In this document: one piece after another, positions 18,309-26,763 of the stretch
How the letters are laid out: every line of letters begins with the position of its first letter
Numbering within the stretch: the stretch's first letter is position 1
From: Fonsecaea monophora
Lineage: Eukaryota > Ascomycota > Eurotiomycetes > Chaetothyriales > Herpotrichiellaceae
Reading direction: 5' to 3'
DNA: 26,763 bases
NCBI RefSeq assembly: GCF_001642475.1
Contig: NW_019174126.1
Location: 1 to 26,763 of the forward strand
Translations under genes and position numbers: made by a program
Notes under the pieces: generated by a model
Databases searched by the model: none
Seen by the model: the letters and a program-made list of their open reading frames with translations, nothing else
What the model was told of the DNA's origin: nothing

Positions 18309-20157
18309 ATGCCTCCCAAGATATACTATGCGCCGAGATACTATACATATCCCAACCTTGATCTGTTGTCGATCCTCTTCGGTTCGTGGAATTCCCCATT
18401 TCTTTTGTCGAGTTGTTTGCCCGTGATGGATGCACCGCCGACCCCGAACCCCCGAGCAATAGTGCTAACAAGAACTCCAACCTGGTCAAAGACCCCAATG
18501 ACTACGCCGTGGGACAGGAAGATACGAGGGTGCACATCGACGCGGCCAACACGGCAAACTACATCGACAAGGCGCGCGCGCGGGTCCTGACCGAGAACTT
18601 TGCCCACAGTTTCCGGCACAAGTACGGCATCGGCGCCAACGGCCACTCCAAGGATGTGGTCGTGGGCTTTTCGTCGCTGCAGATCCTGCTGCCCATCGCC
18701 TTCTACGGCACCCTCGCCGCGGGGGGCATCTTTTCGTGCGCGAGCCACTCCTTCACCGCCGCCGAGTTGGCCAGGCAGATCAAGCAGGGCGATGCAAAGC
18801 TGGTCGTGTGTAGCCCGGACCTTGTCAAGGTTGCCGTCGAGGCCGCCCAGGCGTGTGGCCTGGGTCTCGACCGCGTACTCGTCTTCGATTCGACCTACCG
18901 TGCTTGGGGGTTCAAGTCGGTGGACGGAAAGGTCGACTGCTGGACGGACAAGCGCCTCACGTGGAAGAGGATCACGGATCCGCAAGAACTCGAGGACAGC
19001 ATCATCGTCTTGCTGTACTCGTCGGGCACGACCGGTGTGCCCAAAGGTAAGGGCCCCCCAGTTCCGCGGCCGGGTTTCACGGCATTTTTCAGGGCTAATT
19101 CCTGTCCGTCGCACCAGCTGTGATGCTCTCGCACAAGATGATTGTCACGCAGATCGTCCACGCTTCTCAGACGGCGCGAGAATGGGCCACTCCACGAATC
19201 TTGACGGGCGAACTGGTCCCGACACAGCTTCGAACAATTGCCCATCTCCCTGCGGCCCATATCGCTGGTGTGGCAGGGTACTTTGTCAGTCCTGTCTACT
19301 CCGGCATCGAGTGCTATTGGATGCACAAGTACGAGTGGAAGAAGTTCCTCGAGTACAACCGACAGCACAAGATCACAGGATTCTTCACCGTGCCTGCCAT
19401 CTGGGCGCGCATCGCCAAATCTCCCGACGTCACCGACCAGTTTGCCACCTTGAAGAACGGCCTTGGTGGCGCGGCACCGATGGACGCAGACCTTGCCAAC
19501 TCGGCTAGTAAGCGGACGAAAATCCAAGTAGGAGGAACTTACGGCATGAGCGAAACCACGGGGTCCGTCTGCACACTTCCTCCGGGAATGACTGATGACA
19601 CGGGCAGCGTTGGGGTCATGCATGCGAACACAATGTTCAGGCTTGTCGACGACGACGGCAATGACGTCCCCGAGGGCGAACCTGGCGAGCTCTGGGTCAA
19701 GGGCCCGATGGTGACAAAGGGCTATTACAAAAACCCCGAATCCACCAAAGCGGCCTTCGTCGACGGCTGGTACTGCAGCGGAGACATCCTGCAGCAACGG
19801 AGCAACGGACTGTGGTACGTGACGGACAGGAAGAAGGAGTTGATCAAGTACAAGGGCATTCAGGTGGCGCCAGCCGAGCTCGAGGGTCTCTTGCTCTCAC
19901 ACCCCTTGATCGAGGACGCGGCGGTGATTGGCGTGCCAGGCGAAGGGACAGAAGTCCCTCGTGCCTACGTCGTGGCCGATAAGAACAAGATTTCCGAGGC
20001 AGAGATCAAGGAGTTTGTCAAGAGCAAAGTCGCACCGTACAAGCAGCTGCGAGGTGGTGTGGTCTATCTCGACCAGCTTCCCCGAAACGCAGTCGGTAAG
20101 ATTCTGCGGAAGGATTTGAGAGACATGGCGAAGACGGAGTTTCGTGCTAAGCTATAG
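18309..20157 (+). CDS. 4-coumarate-CoA-ligase-like acyl-CoA synthetase, peroxisomal
   Basis: I model three exons: 18309-18381, 18492-19046 and 19118-20157 (555 aa). Intron 1 (110 bp, donor GTTCGT, branch GCTAAC, acceptor TCAAAG) is the least certain. I chose it because it joins LLSILF to DPNDYAVGQEDT in phase, like relatives. Intron 2 (71 bp, GTAAGG to ACCAG) restores VPKAVMLSHK. ANL-superfamily motifs are present: P-loop YSSGTTGVPKA (~200-210), YGMSETTG (~350), SGD (where TGD is usual), YVTDRKKELIKYKG, and the catalytic Lys in NAVGKI (~536). It would adenylate a carboxylic acid with ATP and transfer it to CoA. The substrate may be an aromatic (cinnamate-type) or a fatty acid. The protein ends in AKL, a type-1 peroxisomal targeting signal, so beta-oxidation-linked activation in peroxisomes is likely. 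Confidence 0.9.
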
Positions 20158-21380
20158 AGGGCTTTTATACCCTGAGGGCCATCTGCTTCGGCGAATACAG
20201 ATTGGTTGGACCTCATCCAGCGTGACGGAGGAAAAGTAAGAAGTACTTGTAGGTAATTGCGAGCAGAAGTTCAACAAGCCAGGTCCAATGCCACAACGTA
20301 ACATTATCATAATCTAGCTTCTCTTTTTCTCATAATCTCTCCTGAGGTAGTGCTGGTAGGCGTAGAGGAGGCTGAGCAGGCAACGTGGTCACCGCGAAGA
20401 AGGCTGCAGGTTTCGCGGGTGGACATCGTGGCGTTGGAAGGGTCGTCAATCCGTGGTGTGATAGACGCTTCTCTCCGCCCGAGCGAGAGGTCAACTTCAA
20501 AGCACACATGCAGTCTCATGTAGGCAGCCGGACAAACGATTGTGCCGGTCAACACTGATGGCAGTGGTTGTTTTTTGTGCTTTTAGTTCATGCTCCACAC
20601 ATCATCGGCTAAGAAATCCGACGCGCGGTCCACTGCGTCCCCTGAAATGTACAAACATCCATCCGTGCCATCATCTTTTGTAACTTCATGTCACAGCCGC
20701 CACACATAGTGAGCTGGCCTCTCCACGTGTAAGGTCATCTAATGGCATGGAGCTGTGACACTGAGTATGCAGCGAGTGAGTCTAGAAAATAGGAGGCTCT
20801 ACTTCGTCCCGAACAATGGCCAATTCCTTGCACCATATTTTGTGTGCCTCCCACTTCAAGCGTCCAGGTGTCTGAGAGACGTGCGGATGGGTCTATACCT
20901 AGCCTGTGGGTACATGTCAGCTTGAGTACATGCATAAAGAGACAAGGACTGATTGATATGGAACAAACCTGCATGCTTCATCCGTGGCCTGAAGCATAAA
21001 GCAAGCTCTCTTGCGGATTGAGCAATCTCCCGCCCCAGCAGGAGTGGCAAAACATGGCAAACTGCAGGCCGGTAACTGTGAATGCTTGCACATCATGATA
21101 ACCGCGCCCTAGAGCCCCTCAGAACAGGATCGCGGGCTGTCACAGTCATTTGGTACTCCGTCGACTCGCGAAGAAACATCCTCCTTCCTGTCGCAACTCG
21201 ACTCACCTTGGCATTTCTGCGCCGTCCACCTTCTCCCACTTCCATAAATCACCATTTATCACGCTCTCTCATCCATCTCTGATCCATCTTTCTTTCATCC
21301 TTCTCTCACAAGTTTTTTGCGTCACCCACTCCACAATCTGCCTTTGTCAATTCGTCAATCATCCTATTGTCATTGTCATC
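20158..21380. other. 1.2-kb intergenic region before the CCHC gene
   Basis: No supported gene. Minus-strand frames at 20307-20555 and 20735-20974 are short and unlike any protein I know. The last ~200 bp (21170-21380) are pyrimidine-rich with TCTCT and CCATC runs, like the 5' leaders of highly expressed fungal genes, and probably form the CCHC gene promoter and leader. Confidence 0.5.
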
Positions 21381-23309
21381 ATGAGCGGTTGGGATGTTGC
21401 GGATGCCCAAGGGGCTTCAGGTAAGTCCCTCATTCCTTCTTCTCACTCTCTTATTCCTCATCGTGGTGCCTACACTCCCTATCCAAGCCCTGGAACACTC
21501 GGAAGCAACATGTACAAGTTTCGGAAGAGGATCTTACGAGCAACGAAACCCTGCTACAAGTACCCAGACCTGTGGATGATAGAAGAAGTCCCCTCCTCAT
21601 GTTCGCATCCTTCTGCCAATTTCAAAGACATTTGCTAATTATGAAAGTCGATTCAGGTTGGAACGATGACGGCGCCGTCGCTATGCCTCCCAGCTTCGAC
21701 AATGCCTTTGGATCTGCCACCAACGGCGACGGCATGAACGGCGATGACGAACGCAAGATGGGGGCCTGCTTCAACTGTGTAAGTGAATCCTGGACTTAGT
21801 TTACACTCACTAACATTTTGCAGGGAGAAGAAGATCATGTGCGTGTACCCATTCCTGTCGCTGACTCCGCTTACCATGTGTTCAGTCCAAGGCTGCCTGC
21901 CCTCACCCGCGCCAATTTAAAGGGGAATGTCGCAACTGCGGTCAAGAGGGCCACATGGCTGCCGACTGCCCTTCCCGGGTCATCAAATGTAAGAATTGTC
22001 AACAGGAGGGTCACGAAGCATTGAAGTGCACCAACCCAAAATTCGTCGACAACACCCGTGTCGCCGATAAGACCGAGGGCGAGGCTTGGGCCCTACTCAA
22101 GGAGGCCAGTGATGACCGAGACATTGTTGACTTCAAGGAGGCTCTCCAAATTCTCTCCAAGGCCGCTCCAGGATACACCTATCCGATGCTCGAGAAGGAG
22201 TTTCGCAAGCGTGGTTTCAACATCTACTTGATTGCCATGGTATGTTGGTGTTCTGAAAGGTCGCAACCAATGTGCTGACCACTCGTGCAGGAGAAGGATC
22301 TTGGTGACACTTGGACAAATGTCAACCTGCAGGGCGAAATCGAGAAGAAATATGCCATCAGCTATTTTACTTCCGACAAGCCGCAGCGCCCGACTCTTCT
22401 CGACAGATGGCCTTCGTCTCCAGAGGACAACCTCGCTCGTCTCGCTGACGCCGGGATTCCCCTCGACCGTGGCGTGGACAAGTGCAACAACTGTGGGAAG
22501 ATTGGTCACATCACCAAGCGTTGTCCTGAAGAAAGAATCGCGAGCGTTCAGCCCACTGTAACCTGCTACCTGTGTGGTGAGGAGGGTCATCGTGTTCGTG
22601 ACTGCGGCCAGGAGCGTAAACATGGCGCCCGTGCCTGCAAGATCTGCGAGTCTGAGGAGCATTTGGCCAAGGTACGTCTGTCTCTGGTCACATTGTGATC
22701 GATACTAACATGATGCCGTAGGACTGTCCAAACAAGGAGCAGCGAACCTGCCGCAACTGCGGTGAAGAAGACCATATGGCCAGGGATTGCCCGACTCGGG
22801 AGAAGAGAACCTGCCGCAACTGTGGTGATGAAGATCATCTGGCCCGCGACTGCCCTCAGCCGCGAAAGATGACTTGCAACATTTGCAGCGAGGAAGGTCA
22901 CATGGCTCGTGTAAGTCTTTCATCTCTTGTACGCACATTTCTTTAACATTGCCGGCAGGAATGTCCTAAGAGAGAGGAAGCTGGTCCGCGCCCCCGAACC
23001 GACTGGACGAAGGTTACTTGCACCATCTGGTAAGTGGAATCCCAAGCCTACTGGAATCTCATTTTCTAACTCGGCCATAACAGCAACGAGAAAGGTCATG
23101 GCCGTGCGCGCTGCCCTCAGAATCAAGCAGCACTGACCGATCGACCGAATGATGGGAAAGCAAACGGTGCAAACAGTGCAGCTGATGTTGGTGCTGGCTG
23201 GGACAGTGCTCCAGTGTCGGATTCTGCTGCTGGAGGCTGGGACGGCGCTCAGAATGGTGATTCCGCTTGGGGTGGCGTTCCCAATGCCGCTGGAGGAGCT
23301 GCGTGGTAG
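21381..23309 (+). CDS. Ten-knuckle CCHC zinc-finger nucleic-acid-binding protein
   Basis: I model eight exons: 21381-21420, 21657-21778, 21824-21838, 21886-22239, 22291-22671, 22722-22910, 22959-23029 and 23084-23309 (465 aa). The seven introns are 236, 45, 47, 51, 50, 48 and 54 bp, all GT-AG with donors GTAAGT, GTGCGT, GTATGT or GTACGT. The product has ten C-x2-C-x4-H-x4-C knuckles: three near the N-terminus, four to ten in the C-terminal half, and a ~120-residue Cys-poor helical-looking segment between knuckles 3 and 4. The ends carry Gly-Trp motifs (SGWD, GGWN; AGWD, GGWD, AWGG). It belongs with the CNBP/Gis2/Byr3 group that binds single-stranded RNA or DNA and promotes or represses translation. 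It has more knuckles than yeast Gis2 (seven), so I give no symbol. Exon 3 is only 15 bp. Confidence 0.9.
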
Positions 23310-24135
23310 AAGTGAGACTGATTCAGAAATGCGGACGACGCTTCAGCCTGCATCATCTGGACGAATCGAGGTTCATGTGCCACACAACTCTACGAGAAGA
23401 TGAACGGATAGTCCAAGGGGGAAAAAGAAAGAAAAGAAGAGATTCAGTACTGCCAATGGGGTTGAGATGCTCTGGACAACTCCTCCAGGCACGAATTGGC
23501 GGGGAGAAACGAGATGAGAACCTTGAGACGAGCATTGAATGACAACGAATGGTCGATGAGAGACGTGGCCTGCCAGTATCTTCCCTATTGGCACACGCAC
23601 TCTTTCAAATAATTCTTCCCGCAGCTTTCGTGACGTGCTTGATGTTCACCATCAGCCCATATGGCCGACTTGATATGTAAGCTCCTGAAGCTCTCGGGGA
23701 CAATACGCGCTCTGTTGATGGTCCAACCCCTCCAACCATGCAGTATCTGGTCACGCTCCTCGCCGTAACGGAGACTTTTGACGAGTTTATCAAACGTTGG
23801 AAGCCTCGAGTCGTATGAACTTTTGTCCGTCTCGTCCGTCCACAAGCTCGACAGACCCTTGTGGGTTTGTCAGCCTCGCCGAGTCCGGGCCTATCAAGCC
23901 GCTACCAAGCCACGGCCCACGGCATACATCGGTGTTTGTATTCTTCTGCTCCGCCCTCCCCTTCTCTTTCCCAAGCACGCACTCATGCAAGCACGCACGC
24001 AATCCACGCCCAGGGGTCGTTTTTGATTTACAATCCCTCCCTTGTGTCATGCTCCGAATGGAGGGGGGAGCATAAGCGGAGTTTGTGTTTGTAGTCTTGG
24101 TGGCCGCCCCGAGTTAGAACGTGGTTTCTTTTACC

Positions 24136-24162
24136 GGGAAAGGGAGCGGGGAGGGGGAGGGG
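24136..24162 (+). other. G-quadruplex-type motif
   Basis: Five G runs of 3-5 are separated by AAA, AGC, A and A, which meets the usual G4 pattern on the plus strand. It lies ~420 bp before the SDR start codon and ~135 bp before its TATA candidate. Confidence 0.55.
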
Positions 24163-24294
24163 TCTTGAACTTTGGCTTTGGCTTTGACTTTTGACCCTTG
24201 CATTGCGTGCAGTATGCATGGCGTGGTGGTTGGCAACTTTGTCAAAGAGGGGGATGGGTTGATTGGGTACTTACCTGCTTGCCTTAGTGGTGGG

Positions 24295-24302
24295 TATATA
24301 AG
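24295..24302 (+). promoter_or_regulatory. TATA-box candidate for the SDR gene
   Basis: TATATAAG lies 257 bp before ATG 24559. It suits transcription start near 24330 and a leader of ~230 nt. Confidence 0.45.
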
Positions 24303-24413
24303 AGGACAAAAGAACGCTCAGGAGAGCGGATGAAGAGGGAGAGAGATAGAGAGAGAGACGAGAGTCTACAGGCGTCTTGAAGGTAAGTAAGTCTCTGCCT
24401 ACCTTCACAGTAG

Positions 24414-24449
24414 CTATCTATCTATCTATCTGTCTATCTGTCTATCCAT
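24414..24449. repeat. CTAT/CTGT microsatellite
   Basis: About nine 4-bp units (CTAT with interspersed CTGT and CCAT) in the SDR leader region. Length is likely to vary between strains. Confidence 0.8.
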
Positions 24450-24558
24450 CTCTCGTGCCGGCCGAGTACCTCAATCAAAAGCCAGTACATACAAGTCCAA
24501 CACCTCCCTCCCCGTGTCCCCCATCTTCGCTCGTCGAGCTTGATAATACACCAGAACA

Positions 24559-25859
24559 ATGGCATCCAAAATCGCGCTCATCATCGGCGCCGGCCCAAAC
24601 ATCGGCGCCGCCCTGGCCACGGCCTTTGCAGCAAAGGGGTACAAGGTCGCCAGCGCGTCTCGAACGCCGCACGTCTCCAGCGGCACCCTACACATCCCCG
24701 TCGACCTGAGCAAGCCCGAGACGGTGCCGGGGGTGTTTGAGACAGCGAGGAAGGAGTTGGGCGGCGAGGTCGGGGTCGTGGTATACAATGGTACGTTTTA
24801 CGCACGCACGTGTGGTTTCTGGTTCATCCCCCGCCATCTTTGTGTGTTTTGTATGCTCTTGGGTTTTGTCCTTTTTGTCCTCGAGATTTCGTTGTCGGGG
24901 TTTGGTGCGTATGAATCAAGTGGCAGAGTTTGAGTGGCAGATGGATGAAAGGGAGCTTGCGCCTTGTCAGGAGTTGTTTGTGAAAGAGCACATGGAGAGT
25001 GGTCTGGTCGTCAGGCTGGCTCTCTTAGCGAAGGGGGACAGGAGCAGACACTTCATGACCACCGAGAGCGAAATGTGATGTGCTGTCTACCGACCTGGAA
25101 AGAGAGTGAGCATGATGGTTTTGTGGTCTGCGTGGCTTGCTCGTTTCCAAGAACCGCGAGCTGGACGCAGTAGACAGCCTTGCCCTCTCACTTTCTTTTC
25201 TTTCTCTCACTCACTCACTCACCTCCCCCGTCTTTTTACACACACGCCTCCTTCTGTGCCCCCTTTCGAGATCCTGTCCCCTCAGAATTCGACACTGACT
25301 AAACCCTCACACGTCCAGCCGCCTTCTTCCGTCCCGACCCCGCGGATCCGCTCTCCCAATACGCGCCAGAGTCGATCCAGGTCTACCACGACTCTCAATC
25401 CGTCAACGCCACCTCGGCGCTCGTCTCGCTGCACGAATCCGTCAAGGCATTCCGCAACCTCCCCGCTGGCGGCGATGCGTCCAAGACGTTCATCTTCACG
25501 GGCAACATGCTCAACGTCAAGACATTGAAGAACATGTTGAATTTCGGGCTGGGCAAGACCGTCACGGCGTATGCGATCCGGCATCTGGTTGAGCAAAAGG
25601 TCTACGCCGATGAGGGGATCAAGTGAGTACAACCGACCAAAGAAAATAGGATCAAAACTAAACCACCATTCTCCTTCTCAGGTTCTACTACGCCGACGAA
25701 CGAAACGCCGAAGGTCTCCCGGTCGGCAATGCCGTCTCCGGCGAAGCTGCGGCAGACGAGTACGTCAAGTTGGCCGAACGGGCGGACCAGGGCCCGTGGC
25801 TGTACACGTTTGTCAAGGGGGCCGGATACAAGGACTTTGAGAAGGCGAGTCATTTGTAG
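24559..25859 (+). CDS. Atypical short-chain dehydrogenase/reductase (SDR)
   Basis: I model three exons: 24559-24790, 25319-25622 and 25682-25859 (237 aa). Intron 1 is 528 bp (GTACGT to CGTCCAG) and intron 2 is 59 bp. The N-terminus is a Rossmann fold: ALIIGAGPNIGAA (the NAD(P)-binding Gly motif with Pro-Asn in place of the usual residues), then SRTPH after beta-strand 2, and VVVYNAA matching the NAG strand. The usual active site YxxxK reads FGLGK (Phe153, Lys157), so the catalytic Tyr is absent. Thr138 sits where the catalytic Ser is often found. The C-terminus KFYYADERN is reminiscent of an atypical fungal SDR group. I infer an NAD(P)-binding protein whose catalysis, if any, differs from classical SDRs. 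The substrate is unknown. No PTS or signal peptide was seen. Confidence 0.8.
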
Positions 25860-26283
25860 GTAAGGAGAAGTATGTAAGTGGGCAAGAAAGAGTCGGGTAG
25901 ACTAAATCTGAATGGATGACCTCGGAGAGTTCAAGATTGGGTATAACCTGCCGCCGGACGAGAGAAGAAGAGAGAGAGAGAAAAAGAGAGGCTCGCGAAA
26001 GAACAGGGGGAAAGCGAGGCAAGGAGAACAAGTACTACGAGCGTGAACTTATGCTGGCCATGTCATACCACGACAAGAAAACATGAAGAAACTGAGCAAT
26101 AATGGTGGAGTCTACCCGTACTACTTTACTACCTACCACGAGTACGTGTGTACAAGAACGACTTCTTGTCCTCCCATCATGCCCTAACACTTGCCCGGCT
26201 AGCTACCTCAGCTAGGACCTTCTCAAGAGAGAGTCTAATCAATCAACTTTTTGAAGACAAACTCGAGACAAAACCCAAAATAC

Positions 26284-26304
26284 CTCTCTCTCTCTCTCTC
26301 TCTC
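26284..26304. repeat. (CT)10 microsatellite
   Basis: Uninterrupted CT dinucleotides, 21 nt, in the SDR 3' flank. Confidence 0.85.
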
Positions 26305-26402
26305 CCCTCTTCCCCAACCGCATAGTGTTGATTGAATGACTAGTACTCATTTCATTTCATTCGGGTATCTATCAATCCTATCATGGCCATCACACCACAC
26401 CG

Positions 26403-26446
26403 CATCATATCATATCATGTCATATCATATCAAAATCATATCAAAT
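26403..26446. repeat. CATAT pentanucleotide-type repeat
   Basis: Imperfect ATCAT/CATAT units with one CATGT variant and an AAA interruption. Confidence 0.75.
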
Positions 26447-26622
26447 AGCGTAGTAAGAATAAGTTTAAAACTTCGACCATGAAACATCCTGAATATCCTG
26501 AACATCCTGGGGGGGTGGGGCAATCGTGACTCGTGACGTGACGCGAATAGAAAGAAAGAAAGAGGGTAAGAGGGTGGAGGATGAGGATACAGGAGGTGAA
26601 GGAGTTGAAGAGAGTAGGGGGG

Positions 26623-26763
26623 CTGTCTCTTATACCCATCGGACGCTGCCGACGGTCTCTCCTGGGTAGCTCGCGGTTGTCGCCGATGCATTCACCAAAA
26701 CAGCACAATACAACAGCGACACCAGTCGCCACACGACTTCTCAGGCCGCACCCAGGCCGACAG
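26623..26763 (+). other. Sequencing-adapter read-through (assembly artefact)
   Basis: Bases 26623-26641 match the Nextera mosaic-end complement (starts CTGTCTCTTATA) at 17 of 19 positions. Bases 26642-26655 match the read-1 adapter part (GACGCTGCCGACG...) at 13 of 14. Eight bases follow (26656-26663), exactly an i5 index length. Then 26664-26692 match the P5 complement at 22 of 29. The final ~70 bases are A/C-rich without recognisable content, as expected when a read runs off the adapter end. Comparison is with adapter sequences from memory. Biological sequence should be taken to end at 26622. Confidence 0.92.

Larger units (their letters stand above)
23310..24558. other. 1.25-kb intergenic region, CCHC 3' end / SDR promoter
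   Basis: No gene is supported. It holds a G-quadruplex-type run (24136-24162), TTTGGC repeats (~24171-24186), a TATATAAG box (24295-24302), a purine-rich stretch with GAGAGA (~24335-24360) and a CTAT microsatellite (24414-24449). A GTAAGT at 24383 with a CAG at ~24484 could bound a 5' UTR intron of the SDR gene (about 100 bp), which is untested. Confidence 0.5.
25860..26622. other. Right-end intergenic region, simple repeats only
   Basis: No gene was recognised. It contains a GA-rich tract (~25960-25990), a (CT)10 run (26284-26304), CATAT repeats (26403-26446) and three near-copies of ATCCTGAA (26485-26508). These look like ordinary 3' flank and intergenic microsatellites. Confidence 0.55.

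Noticed and set aside
18600..19508. 302-codon plus-strand frame rich in Arg and Ser across the ligase gene
   Set aside because: It is an overlapping frame of a GC-rich coding region, with no domain resemblance and a biased composition. The ligase frame carries all conserved motifs.
20307..20974. Two minus-strand frames of ~80 codons in the ligase/CCHC gap
   Set aside because: They are short, with no conserved pattern and no splice-linked partner. Chance is sufficient.
26436..26732. Minus-strand ~98-codon frame at the right end
   Set aside because: It runs through the adapter sequence and simple repeats, so it is an artefact.
1..26763. tRNA, rRNA, snRNA, CRISPR and transposon signatures
   Set aside because: I looked for T-loop boxes, U2/U6 starts, spaced direct repeats and terminal inverted repeats with a transposase, and found none. 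A covariance-model scan could still find a divergent RNA.

Overview
This window reads as nuclear DNA of a filamentous ascomycete (Pezizomycotina; gene content and intron style would suit Eurotiomycetes such as Chaetothyriales, but that rank is a guess). It has about 50% GC, well-spaced genes on both strands, and mostly short introns (47-140 bp) with GTRNGT donors, CTAAC/CTGAC-type branch sites and YAG acceptors. There are no operons, no RNA genes I could recognise, no CRISPR and no transposon. It looks like a complete assembly contig: its last ~140 bases are Illumina Nextera adapter read-through, not genome.

Nine protein genes are supported. Left to right: (1) an MHYT-domain hybrid histidine kinase (1177-4137, minus); (2) an AIM24/DUF124-family protein with a 21-bp micro-exon (5912-7343, plus); (3) translation initiation factor eIF2 beta (7584-8756, minus), convergent with AIM24; (4) a Mim2-like mitochondrial outer-membrane import factor (9252-9703, plus), divergent from eIF2 beta; (5) an F-box-like protein (10328-11698, minus); (6) an O6-methylguanine-DNA methyltransferase fused to an extra N-terminal fungal domain (12043-13023, minus); (7) the replication-checkpoint mediator Mrc1/claspin (13455-17459, plus), divergent from the methyltransferase and sharing a promoter with three ACGCG (MCB/MBF) cores; (8) a peroxisomal 4-coumarate-CoA-ligase-like enzyme ending in AKL (18309-20157, plus); (9) a ten-knuckle CCHC zinc-finger protein with eight exons (21381-23309, plus); then (10) an atypical short-chain dehydrogenase (24559-25859, plus), giving ten genes if the SDR is counted with the nine above.

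The genes are mostly unrelated housekeeping or signalling functions, as expected for a fungal chromosome arm. The clearest functional pairing is DNA repair (methyltransferase) with S-phase checkpoint (Mrc1) across one 431-bp promoter. A second divergent promoter, between eIF2 beta and Mim2, holds two copies of the palindrome TTGTCWGACAA spaced 42 bp centre to centre.

I found no clearly new multi-gene system. The points most worth a second look are the adapter artefact at the right end, the methyltransferase fusion, the two divergent promoters, stop-free in-frame introns in eIF2 beta, the symmetric micro-exon in AIM24, and the Tyr-to-Phe change in the SDR active-site motif. All exon models come from reading splice signals and family resemblance by eye; no database search was run.
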